From assembly GCF_019511445.1 (NCBI RefSeq), contig NZ_JAEUAN010000001.1, positions 372,001-436,000 of the forward strand: 64,000 nt of DNA, given 5' to 3'. Under the pieces are notes generated by a model. The model was given only the letters and a program-made list of their open reading frames with translations, was not told the DNA's origin and ran no database searches. Below are positions 57,342 through 64,000 of the stretch, one piece after another. A program made the translations under genes and the position numbers. Position 1 is the first letter of the stretch, and every line of letters starts with the position of its first letter. The DNA is from Aliirhizobium wenxiniae (GTDB lineage Bacteria > Pseudomonadota > Alphaproteobacteria > Rhizobiales > Rhizobiaceae).

Positions 57342-57368
57342 GGACCAGGGCAAGATGACACCTGGTCC
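57342..57368. promoter_or_regulatory. Inverted repeat upstream of the receiver gene
   Basis: GGACCAGG and CCTGGTCC form a perfect 8-bp repeat around an 11-base spacer, 24 bases upstream of the receiver start and 65 bases after the DnaJ-type gene. It could be an operator or a transcription-end hairpin; no T tract supports the latter. Confidence 0.4.
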
Positions 57369-57432
57369 AGATATTTCAAGCATGGCTTTCGTCATATCAG
57401 ACGCATGAATGACTTATAAAGTTCCACCTTGC

Positions 57433-58371
57433 TTAAAGGTTAAGATGTTTTCGCGGATCTTCGTTGGATTTTTCCGGCAAGGTCTCCAACAATGCCGCAA
57501 GGTCAGCATCAGGCTTTTCCGACAGGACGATCTTCACCGTCGCCAGCAAGTCGCCATATCCGCTGCCGGTCTTCGGGGCGCCCTTGCCCTTGAGGCGCAG
57601 CGTCGTACCGGTATTCGTGTTCGGCTTCAGCGTCACGTTCAGGTAACCGCCGGGTGTCGGGACCTTGATCTTGCCGCCGAGCACGGCCTCGCGAATGGTG
57701 ATCGGGATTTCCACCCGGATATCATCGCCGTCGCGCTTGAAGAACGTGTGCGGTTTGACCTTGATCTCGATGAGGGCGTCGCCATCCTGACCCTTGGCAG
57801 CACCTTTGCCTCCCTTGCCGCGCAGGCGCAAGACCTGCCCGTCACGGGTGCCGGCGGGGATTTTCACGTCGAGCGATGAACTCGGGCCGAAGGAGACGGG
57901 TGCGGTCGTGCCGTTGATCGCGTCGAGGAAGGTGACTTCCATTGTGTAATGGACGTCTGCGCCCCTCGTGCGAAACTGCGCGCCTTCAAAATGGGATGAG
58001 TTCGAACCGGCACCGCCGCGTCGCGACATGAAGCTCGCAAAAATATCCTCGAAGCCGCCGAACTGCGAAAAGCCGCCGTCATCGGAGAAAGCATCGCTGC
58101 CGCCAGCTCCGGCATATTGCCGGTGCCCATGAAATGTCGGGCGCTCGACGCCATTGATGTCGATCTCGCCACGGTCGAAGCGGGCTCGCTTTTCCTCGTC
58201 ACCGAGGATTTCGTTGGCAGCGGATATCTCCTTGAAGATGTCCTCGGCCTTGCGATCTCCCGGATTGAGGTCAGGGTGATATTTCTTGGCGAGCTTTCTA
58301 AAGGCGTTTTGGATGTCCTTTTGCGACGCATCCTGCTTCACGCCCAAAATTTCATAAGGATCCTGTCTCAT
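57433..58371 (-). CDS. cbpA: DnaJ/CbpA-type co-chaperone
   Basis: A 312-residue J-domain protein. The N-terminal J domain (residues 1-68) has the HPD motif at 32-34 ([11 protein letters not shown]). A Gly/Phe-rich linker ([16 protein letters not shown]) follows, then the two beta-barrel substrate domains of DnaJ C-terminal type ([57 protein letters not shown]). There is no zinc-finger domain, so it is CbpA-like rather than DnaJ proper. It should stimulate an Hsp70 ATPase and may bind curved DNA. GGAGGT precedes ATG 58371. Confidence 0.9.
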   Translation of the reverse strand: MRQDPYEILGVKQDASQKDIQNAFRKLAKKYHPDLNPGDRKAEDIFKEISAANEILGDEEKRARFDRGEIDINGVERPTFHGHRQYAGAGGSDAFSDDGGFSQFGGFEDIFASFMSRRGGAGSNSSHFEGAQFRTRGADVHYTMEVTFLDAINGTTAPVSFGPSSSLDVKIPAGTRDGQVLRLRGKGGKGAAKGQDGDALIEIKVKPHTFFKRDGDDIRVEIPITIREAVLGGKIKVPTPGGYLNVTLKPNTNTGTTLRLKGKGAPKTGSGYGDLLATVKIVLSEKPDADLAALLETLPEKSNEDPRKHLNL

Positions 58372-58791
58372 CACTACCTCCAGACGCAAAACATGAGTTG
58401 AAACCGGCGCCATCGCGAAGTCTGGCGGTCACGGTTTGAGGCGGCTTTGCAGCGATGCGGTCCGTTGTCGGACAAGGGTAATGGACGGCGCTCCGCCTTA
58501 TCCGGCAGGCACTACAGGGATCAAGCCTTCGTCGCACCATATCCTCGTCAAGCAACATGGTCTCAAGAAGCTGCGGAAGTCATCGTGCCGATCCCATCAA
58601 GGCAACCGGCAACCTTGAGGTGGTGTTTGGATATGGGAACTTCAAGGGAGCGTATCCGTTACCAGAGCGCCCGCCGGGACGGGAGAGACGCTGCGATGAA
58701 CCGCTCTGAAGGCTTTCAGACAGAGGACGCGCGATCGGCCCGAGACGGTGGATGACCTGTAGGCAACAAAGAGGATATGGAAAGGATAGAC
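58372..58791. other. Divergent intergenic region, no gene recognised
   Basis: The 420 bases between the DnaJ-type gene and the first Crp-type regulator contain no supported ORF. Frames here lack ribosome sites and domains. The end carries AAAGGATAGAC before the regulator ATG. Promoters must be present for both genes, but none matched well enough to mark. Confidence 0.4.
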
Positions 58792-59511
58792 ATGCGAAAC
58801 CAGAACAAGCTCCTGGCGCTTCTTTCTCACGATGATTACGCGGCCCTCGAACCTGTCTTGGAACCAATCGACCTTCCTCAGGGCTTCGTCTTGTCTGCGC
58901 CCGGCGAACCACTCGAATATTGCTATTTCCCGTTTTCCGGCGTGATCTCGACGGTCGTGACCTCGCCGTCCGGCAAGCGTACGGAGATCGGGCTTCTGGG
59001 CCGTGAGGGCGTTTCACCGTCCTCCATTGCGCTCGGTGCAGCGGATGCGCCCTATCTCGTGGTGATGCAGGTGCCGGGGCATGGCGCACGCGTGCCGATC
59101 GAGGTGATGCGCAAGATCATGGACAGGTCGCCATCGCTGAAACGTCTCCTGACACGCTGGGCGCATGTGGCGCTCAGCCAGGCGGCATTCACGGCACTGT
59201 CGAACGCGATTCATCCCGTCGACGAACGTCTGGCGCGCTGGATCCTGATGTGCCACGACCGGGTGGATGGCGACGCGATCGACCTGACGCACGAGTTCCT
59301 GGCGATCATGCTTTCGGTGCGTCGCCCGAGCGTGACGGTGGCGCTGCATGTGCTGGAAGGCAAGCAACTGATCTATTCGCATCGCGGCACGATCATCGTT
59401 CGCGACCGCAAGGCGCTCGAGCAATTCGCGGCGGATTCCTATGGCGGGTCCGAGCGGGAATATGAACGGATGTTCGGTGATATCGAGGATATCACCCGCA
59501 AATCTGCTTAG
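58792..59511 (+). CDS. Crp/Fnr-family transcriptional regulator, first paralogue
   Basis: A 239-residue regulator with an N-terminal cyclic-nucleotide-binding-type beta-roll (about 20-120), a dimer helix and a C-terminal winged helix-turn-helix (about 165-220; LTHEFLAIMLSVRRPSVTVA). The usual cAMP-contact signature (RELGE-type) is replaced by LLGREGVSPSS, and there are no Fnr iron-sulfur cysteines, so the ligand is unknown. A second copy with the same helix-turn-helix lies at 60173. ATG 58792, with AAAGGAT upstream, was chosen over the in-frame ATG 58777. The stop TAG starts a palindromic element. Confidence 0.9.
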   Translation: MRNQNKLLALLSHDDYAALEPVLEPIDLPQGFVLSAPGEPLEYCYFPFSGVISTVVTSPSGKRTEIGLLGREGVSPSSIALGAADAPYLVVMQVPGHGARVPIEVMRKIMDRSPSLKRLLTRWAHVALSQAAFTALSNAIHPVDERLARWILMCHDRVDGDAIDLTHEFLAIMLSVRRPSVTVALHVLEGKQLIYSHRGTIIVRDRKALEQFAADSYGGSEREYERMFGDIEDITRKSA

Positions 59512-59607
59512 AGCATTTCCGCCTTTCTTCGAAACGCGTAACCGCTCTATCTGTTTGTTTAACGCAATTCCGGACGCAAAACCGGTTCCCACTTTTGCTG
59601 GAATTGC
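59509..59607. repeat. Palindromic intergenic repeat between converging genes
   Basis: A 99-bp element with two parts. The first opens TAGAGCATTTCC and includes TTCGAAACGCG. The second is bounded by an inverted repeat GCAATTCC (59564-59571) and GGAATTGC (59600-59607) around GGACGCAAAACCGGTTCCC. Sequences of this kind recur between genes in many Rhizobiales. It fills precisely the gap from the TAG of the Crp gene to the TAA of the receiver gene, like the element at 51586. Confidence 0.72.
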
Positions 59608-59608
59608 T

Positions 59609-59971
59609 TTAGGCGATTGCAAGCCGGGTTCTGATGCGGTCTGCCAAGGCGTCCGGATCACCCGGCTTGCTCATCCATTCGCTGCCTTCGAAAAGGTTGT
59701 CGTCCCATTCCGGCGGTTTCTCGCTGCCGGTATAGATCATGAACGGGATGCCGTTTTGCCGCAGGTGCGAGAGAACCGGCTGGCTGTCGCCATCGGCGAG
59801 GTAGAGATCCAAGAGCACGAAATCGGGTGACGCGCTATCCAACCAGGCGATTGCTTCCTTCTGGGAGCGGAGCGTGATGAAATTGTTCAAGCCCTTATCG
59901 ACAAGCGCTTCTTCGATGTCGAGGGAGATCAGCGGCTGGTCTTCCAGCAACAATATGAGCTTGTCTGCCAA
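59609..59971 (-). CDS. Single-domain response regulator (receiver only), second
   Basis: A 120-residue receiver with E10/D11 (LLLEDQPL), phosphorylation site D55 (FVLLDLYL), T81 (YTGSE) and K102 (MSKPGDPD). There is no output domain. The first codon is TTG at 59971 (TTG-GCA-GAC), with GAAGAG upstream and no ATG alternative near the conserved N-terminus. It converges with the first Crp gene and diverges from the second, so it is placed inside the paired regulator set. Confidence 0.87.
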   Translation of the reverse strand: MADKLILLLEDQPLISLDIEEALVDKGLNNFITLRSQKEAIAWLDSASPDFVLLDLYLADGDSQPVLSHLRQNGIPFMIYTGSEKPPEWDDNLFEGSEWMSKPGDPDALADRIRTRLAIA

Positions 59972-60172
59972 TTCGAATCTCTTCCCCTACAACATACTGA
60001 TTAGATAAACGGTTTTTGCGCGCGTGTACCCCTTTGTCTGATACCGTACCGAGGGTCTCCTGCGGGTTGTGTCGCGAATTTTATGGCCATAGATGGAAAT
60101 CGTTCAAATCAAGCGGAGACTTCTCGTCCAGAGGAAGCCGAACAGGCCATGATCTCCTATCAAGGATGAGCG

Positions 60173-60889
60173 ATGGCTGACATTGTGCAAACGGCGGTCC
60201 GTAACAATCTGCTTCGGCTGATGACGCCTGCGACCTTCTCCGCAATCTCTACTCATCTGGACGTGGTGGACCTGCCGCGCGCCTTCGAGCTTTCGGAGCC
60301 GCATGAAGAGGCGGAATACGCGTATTTTCCCGAAACCGGCATTGCTTCCATCGTCGCCCGCTCACCGCAGGGGCAGCATGCCGAGATCGGCATTTTCGGT
60401 CGTGACGGGATGACACCCGCTGCCGTCGTACTCGATGCCGGGTCAGATCCGTTTTCGATCTTCATGCAGGTTCAGGGCGATGGTTTTCGCATTTCGACCG
60501 CGCTTTTGAAGTCGCTGCTCGATCAGGATGCGGATCTGAAGAACCTGCTCGGGCGTTATGTTCAGGCGCTTTCGGTGCAAGGCGCATTCACGTCTCTCTC
60601 CAATGCCGTTCATCATATCGATGAGCGGTTGGCCCGCTGGATTTTGATGTGCCACGACCGCACCGATGGTGACGAGATCAGCCTGACGCACGAGTTCCTG
60701 TCGATCATGCTGGCGGTCCGGCGCCCGAGCGTGACGACGGCGCTGCATGTGCTGGAAGGCCGCAAGCTGATCTATTCGGAACGCGGCATGGTGATCGTGC
60801 GCGACAGGCCGGCGCTCGAGGAATTTGCCGCCGACGCCTATGGCGAGAGCGAGCGGGAATATTTCAGGCTGCTCGGACCCTATAGCTGA
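60173..60889 (+). CDS. Crp/Fnr-family transcriptional regulator, second paralogue
   Basis: A 238-residue paralogue of the regulator at 58792. Shared blocks are DERLARWILMCHDR, SLTHEFLSIML, RRPSVT and ALHVLEG, and both end in FAADAYG or FAADSYG, then SEREY. The N-terminal beta-roll is more divergent (FGRDGMTPAAVVLD instead of LGREGVSPSSIALG), suggesting different signals but similar DNA targets. AAGGA is seven bases before ATG 60173. The receiver gene at 59609 diverges from it across a 200-base gap (59972-60172) that should hold both promoters. Confidence 0.9.
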   Translation: MADIVQTAVRNNLLRLMTPATFSAISTHLDVVDLPRAFELSEPHEEAEYAYFPETGIASIVARSPQGQHAEIGIFGRDGMTPAAVVLDAGSDPFSIFMQVQGDGFRISTALLKSLLDQDADLKNLLGRYVQALSVQGAFTSLSNAVHHIDERLARWILMCHDRTDGDEISLTHEFLSIMLAVRRPSVTTALHVLEGRKLIYSERGMVIVRDRPALEEFAADAYGESEREYFRLLGPYS

Positions 60890-60903
60890 TCGTCTCGTGA
60901 AAA

Positions 60904-60933
60904 GGGCGCCAATCCTTTTTGGAATTGACGCCC
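60904..60933. terminator. Stem-loop between converging crp-type and pepT genes
   Basis: GGGCG-CCAAT-CC and GG-AATTG-ACGCCC pair imperfectly around TTTTT just after the regulator stop. No clear T tract follows, so termination strength is uncertain. Confidence 0.4.
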
Positions 60934-60964
60934 GACGATGCTTCTCAGGTAACGTGTCCTGTTT

Positions 60965-62200
60965 TCAGGCGCGCTCTTCCCAAAGCTTTGCCAGTTCGAC
61001 GATCGTTTTCACTGCCTTTTCCATGTCCTGGCTGCTGACCCATTCGATCGGCGAGTGGAAGGCGTGGCCGCCGGCGAAGATGTTGGGGCAGGGCAGGCCC
61101 ATGAAGGAGAGGCGCGCACCATCCGTGCCGCCGCGGATGCTGCCGCGCACCGGCGACATGCCGGCCCGACGGATGGCCTCGATGGCGTTGTCGACGATCT
61201 CCGGGTGGTGGTCGAGCACTTCCTTCATGTTGCGATACTGCTCGGTGATTTTTAGCGTATGCGACGAGCCGGGGTACGCGGCCATCACGTCAGTGATGAT
61301 GGTCTCGAGCAGCTTCGCCTTTTCCTTCAGGCCCTCGGTCCTGAAATCGCGCAGGATGAGGCTGATCCTCGCGCCTTCCATCGTACCGGAGACAGAGGTC
61401 GGATGGATGAAACCGTCGCGGCCCTTGGTCGTTTCCGGCGTCATGTCCTTCGGCAGTTTGGCAATGATATTGCCGGCGATGCGGATGGCGTTTTCCATCT
61501 TGCCATAGGCAAAGCCCGGATGGATGGCGACGCCCTGAATGAGGATTTCGGCGCTGTCGGCCGAGAAGGTCTCGTCCTCGATCGTGCCGGCCGTCTCGCC
61601 ATCGAGCGTATAGCCGAAATCGGCGCCGAGCTTCTTGAGATCGACCTTGGCGACGCCGCGGGCGATCTCCTCGTCGGGGGTGAAGAGGATGCGGATCGTG
61701 CCGTGCTTGATGTCGGGATTGTTGATGAGAAACTCGGCGGCGGTCATGATCTCGGCAAGGCCTGCCTTGTCGTCGGCGCCGAGCAGCGTGGTGCCGTCTG
61801 AGGTGATGACGTCATGGCCGATCTGGTTCTTCAGTTCCGGATGTTCGGCCGTCTTGATGATGCGGCTCTTGTCGCCCGGAAGGGTGATGTCGCCGCCCTG
61901 ATAGTTGCGGATCACCTGCGGCTTGACGCCCGTGCCGGAAAAGTCCGGTGCGGTGTCCATATGGGCACAGAAACAGATGACTGGGACATTGTTCTTGCCG
62001 GTGTTGGACGGGATCGTCGCGTAGACGTAACCGTGCTCATCGAGTTCGGCATCCTTGACGCCGATCGCCTGCAATTCGCTGACCAGAAGCCGGCCGAGAT
62101 CGAGCTGTTTTGCCGTCGACGGCTGGGTGAGCGAAGAGGCGTCGGACTGGGTATCGAGGACGACGTAACGGAGGAAACGGCTGGTAACGGTATCGGTCAT
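60965..62200 (-). CDS. pepT: Peptidase T (tripeptide aminopeptidase)
   Basis: A 411-residue zinc peptidase of the M20B family that removes N-terminal residues from tripeptides. Metal ligands and catalytic residues lie in CFCAHMDTAPDFSG, TLLGADDKAG and LFTPDEEIARG, with HPGFAYGK and FAGGHAFHSPIEWV in the lid and C-terminal region. ATG 62200 (MTDTVTSRF) gives the usual length of about 408 residues; the open frame to 62476 adds unrelated sequence across a hairpin. It may be co-expressed with the TRAP genes upstream or separated by the hairpin at 62305. Confidence 0.94.
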   Translation of the reverse strand: MTDTVTSRFLRYVVLDTQSDASSLTQPSTAKQLDLGRLLVSELQAIGVKDAELDEHGYVYATIPSNTGKNNVPVICFCAHMDTAPDFSGTGVKPQVIRNYQGGDITLPGDKSRIIKTAEHPELKNQIGHDVITSDGTTLLGADDKAGLAEIMTAAEFLINNPDIKHGTIRILFTPDEEIARGVAKVDLKKLGADFGYTLDGETAGTIEDETFSADSAEILIQGVAIHPGFAYGKMENAIRIAGNIIAKLPKDMTPETTKGRDGFIHPTSVSGTMEGARISLILRDFRTEGLKEKAKLLETIITDVMAAYPGSSHTLKITEQYRNMKEVLDHHPEIVDNAIEAIRRAGMSPVRGSIRGGTDGARLSFMGLPCPNIFAGGHAFHSPIEWVSSQDMEKAVKTIVELAKLWEERA

Positions 62201-62304
62201 GATGAAATCCGGGTGGGGAAAACGATTTGAATGCAGCTGACCATAGACCCTGGTGCCTGCGCCGTGAACCGCAATTTCTTGCAATAGGGATGCCCAGAAT
62301 GACA

Positions 62305-62324
62305 GATCCCGCCGAAGCGGGATC
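62305..62324 (-). terminator. UUCG-tetraloop hairpin after dctM
   Basis: On the minus strand GATCCCGC-TTCG-GCGGGATC forms a perfect 8-bp stem capped by a UUCG tetraloop closed by C-G, a very stable RNA loop. It lies 17 bases after the dctM stop. There is no T tract, so it may stabilise or attenuate the transcript. Confidence 0.45.
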
Positions 62325-62340
62325 CGAGATGTTTCGTGGT

Positions 62341-63621
62341 TTACCGGAACAGGCCCGGCAGCCAGAGTGAGAGAGACGGGATGTATGTCACCGCAAGGAG
62401 AACAAGAAGGCTGGCGCCGAAGAAGGGCCAGATCGTGCGCATCGCCTCTCGGATCGATATGCCGCCCACCGCGCAACTGACGAAGAGCACGGTGCCGACC
62501 GGTGGCGTGTTCAAGCCGATACCGGCATTGAGGATCATCACGACGCCGAAATGGACCGGATCGATGCCGAAGGCTTTTACCACCGGAAGCAGGATCGGCG
62601 TGGCGATGATGACCATCGGTGCCATGTCCATGAAGGTGCCGAGGATGAGCAGGATAATGTTGATCATCAGGAGTACGATGATCGGGTTATCCGAGATGGC
62701 GCTGATCGCGGCGATGATCAGCGTCTGGACCTGCAGGAAGGCCATCAGCCAGCCGAAGGAGGCGGCGGTGCCGATGACCAGAAGGACCATGGCCGTCGTG
62801 CGTACAGCGCCCATGACGGCCTCGACGAACCCTTCCCAATCCAGTTCGCGATAGACGAGCATGGCGACAAGGAAGGCATAAAGGACGGCAATGCAGGAGC
62901 TTTCCGTTGCGGTGAAAACACCCGAGCGCACGCCGCCGAAGATGATGGCGATCAGCAGGATGCCGGGGAGCGAGGCGAGCAGGTAATAACCGACGCGACG
63001 GAAGCCCGGAAACGGATCGGCCGGATAACCGCGCTTGACGGCAACCCACCAGGCCGTGACCATCAGGGCGGCAGCAAGCAGGATCCCCGGAATGATGCCG
63101 GCGGTAAAGAGATCGGCGACCGAGACATTGCCGCCGGCTGCGATCGAATAGAGGATCATGTTGTGCGACGGCGGGATCATCAGGGCGATGATGGCGGCGT
63201 TTGCGGTGACATTGACCGCATAATCCCGGTCATAACCGCGCTTGGCCATTTGCGGGATCATCAGGCCGCCGACTGCCGAAGCGTCGGCGACTGCCGATCC
63301 GGAAATGCCGCCGAAAAGCGTCGAGGCGACGACATTGACCTGACCGAGGCCGCCGCGCATATGGCCGACGAGGCCTGCCGCAAAACGGATCAGCCTTGCG
63401 GCGATGCCACCGCGCACCATCAGGTCACCGGCGAAGATGAAGAACGGGATCGCCATCATGGCAAAGACGTTCATGCCGGAATTCATCTGCTGGAAAACGA
63501 CGATCGGCGGCAGGCCGAGATAGAGCACGGTCGCGAAGGAGGCGATGCCGAGGCAGAAGGCGATCGGCATGCCGATGATCATCAAAAAGGTGAAGGCGCC
63601 GAAAAGGATCGTATAGGCCAT
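62341..63621 (-). CDS. dctM: TRAP transporter large permease (DctM)
   Basis: A 426-residue membrane protein of about twelve helices and the transport channel of a tripartite ATP-independent periplasmic system. Typical segments are LMIIGMPIAFCLGIASF, FFIFAGDLMVRGGIAARLI, the ISGSAVADASAVGGLMIPQM loop, and the second-half AGIGLNTPPVGTVLFVSCAV. The small permease gene upstream overlaps it by one base. The substrate (commonly C4-dicarboxylates, sugar acids or similar) depends on the binding protein, which lies outside the window. Confidence 0.94.
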   Translation of the reverse strand: MAYTILFGAFTFLMIIGMPIAFCLGIASFATVLYLGLPPIVVFQQMNSGMNVFAMMAIPFFIFAGDLMVRGGIAARLIRFAAGLVGHMRGGLGQVNVVASTLFGGISGSAVADASAVGGLMIPQMAKRGYDRDYAVNVTANAAIIALMIPPSHNMILYSIAAGGNVSVADLFTAGIIPGILLAAALMVTAWWVAVKRGYPADPFPGFRRVGYYLLASLPGILLIAIIFGGVRSGVFTATESSCIAVLYAFLVAMLVYRELDWEGFVEAVMGAVRTTAMVLLVIGTAASFGWLMAFLQVQTLIIAAISAISDNPIIVLLMINIILLILGTFMDMAPMVIIATPILLPVVKAFGIDPVHFGVVMILNAGIGLNTPPVGTVLFVSCAVGGISIREAMRTIWPFFGASLLVLLAVTYIPSLSLWLPGLFR

Positions 63622-64000
63622 TATGCGGCCTCCTGCACGAGCACGTCGGCAGCGATTTCCTCGCCGATCGCGACGTCGATGAAACGTTCAAGGGCAAAGA
63701 TCGCGATCATCGCGCCGCCGCCGATCATCGGGAAGAAATCGGTGCCGCCCGGCCAGCCGAGGACTGGAATGCGGGCGGTCCATGTGCCGGCGGCAAGCAG
63801 GGTCGAATAATAGGCCATGCCGATGCCGAAGAGCACGATCAGGCCGAGGCTCAAGAGGTCCATCGCCTTCTGGATGTTCGCCGGCATGACGTAGCGGACG
63901 ATATCGAGACCGAGATGCACGCTTTCGCGCACGCCGACGGCGGCGCCCAGCATGATGAACCACGACATCAGGTAGAGCGACAGCGGCTCCGACCAGCTCG
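63621..64000 (-). CDS. dctQ: TRAP transporter small permease (DctQ), 5' end outside window
   Basis: The last 126 residues are visible. The open frame runs through the window edge with SWSEPLSLYLMSWFIMLGAA and VRESVHLGLDIVRYVMP, the conserved first loop and helix of the DctQ family, so the internal methionine at 63968 is not the true start. Helices at LLSLGLIVLFGIGMAYY and FFPMIGGGAMIAIFALERFI follow. It supports the large permease; the stop TAA overlaps the DctM start by one base. Confidence 0.9.
   Translation of the reverse strand, partial: SWSEPLSLYLMSWFIMLGAAVGVRESVHLGLDIVRYVMPANIQKAMDLLSLGLIVLFGIGMAYYSTLLAAGTWTARIPVLGWPGGTDFFPMIGGGAMIAIFALERFIDVAIGEEIAADVLVQEAA

Overview
The window comes from the chromosome of an alphaproteobacterium of the order Rhizobiales, most likely a Rhizobium/Agrobacterium/Sinorhizobium relative. 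The best evidence is gene order: trxB-lsrB followed by two AbcR-type sRNAs, lrp and lpsB-greA nearby, yqeY-dnaG-rpoD beside carA, and many families typical of the group (DUF930, SIMPL, ChrR, rhizobial palindromic repeats). The DNA is GC-rich, with one visibly AT-richer stretch at about 14.2-18.6 kb. Both ends cut genes: a cold-shock protein at base 1 and a TRAP small permease at base 64000.

Layout. 0-6.3 kb: cspA-type gene (partial), aspartate aminotransferase, and a sigma/anti-sigma/TonB-receptor iron-uptake operon (FecI-FecR-receptor) with a candidate RirA IRO box. 6.4-10.6 kb: periplasmic sugar dehydrogenase, ChaA antiporter, a DUF2188 protein and an Old Yellow Enzyme controlled by an ArsR regulator. 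11.0-13.7 kb: two tandem AbcR (alpha-r15) sRNAs, LsrB/VtlR and TrxB. 13.7-20.2 kb: Lrp, a variable surface-glycan island (GT2, GT29, a frameshifted FkbM methyltransferase, a pyruvyl transferase, a GT42/DUF115-like protein), then LpsB and GreA. 20.5-26 kb: radical-SAM/UdgX pair, DUF2235 hydrolase with a membrane/coiled-coil partner, SRPBCC protein. 26-41 kb: carB, several membrane proteins and transporters, a zinc peptidase, a diguanylate cyclase, a 184-bp palindromic element and carA. 41-48 kb: yqeY, dnaG, rpoD, a proline-rich DUF930 protein, tRNA-Ile(CAU) and a SIMPL protein. 50-57 kb: PAP2 phosphatase, SDR, and a divergent RpoE-ChrR stress locus facing a lipid-modification operon (FAD oxidoreductase, DUF1365, CFA-type methyltransferase). 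57-61 kb: CbpA/DnaJ-like protein and a set of two single-domain receivers and two Crp-type regulators. 61-64 kb: peptidase T and a TRAP transporter.

How it fits together. The parts most worth following up are regulatory: (i) the ECF sigma RpoE with its zinc anti-sigma ChrR, flanked by two matching promoters pointing in opposite directions, so that the regulator and the lipid operon probably fire together under singlet-oxygen or membrane stress; (ii) the redox-linked LsrB-TrxB operon beside the two AbcR sRNAs; (iii) the iron-responsive FecI-type operon; and (iv) the paired Crp/receiver genes. Two palindromic intergenic elements lie exactly between converging genes and supply their stop codons. 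No phage, IS transposase, CRISPR array or rRNA was seen.
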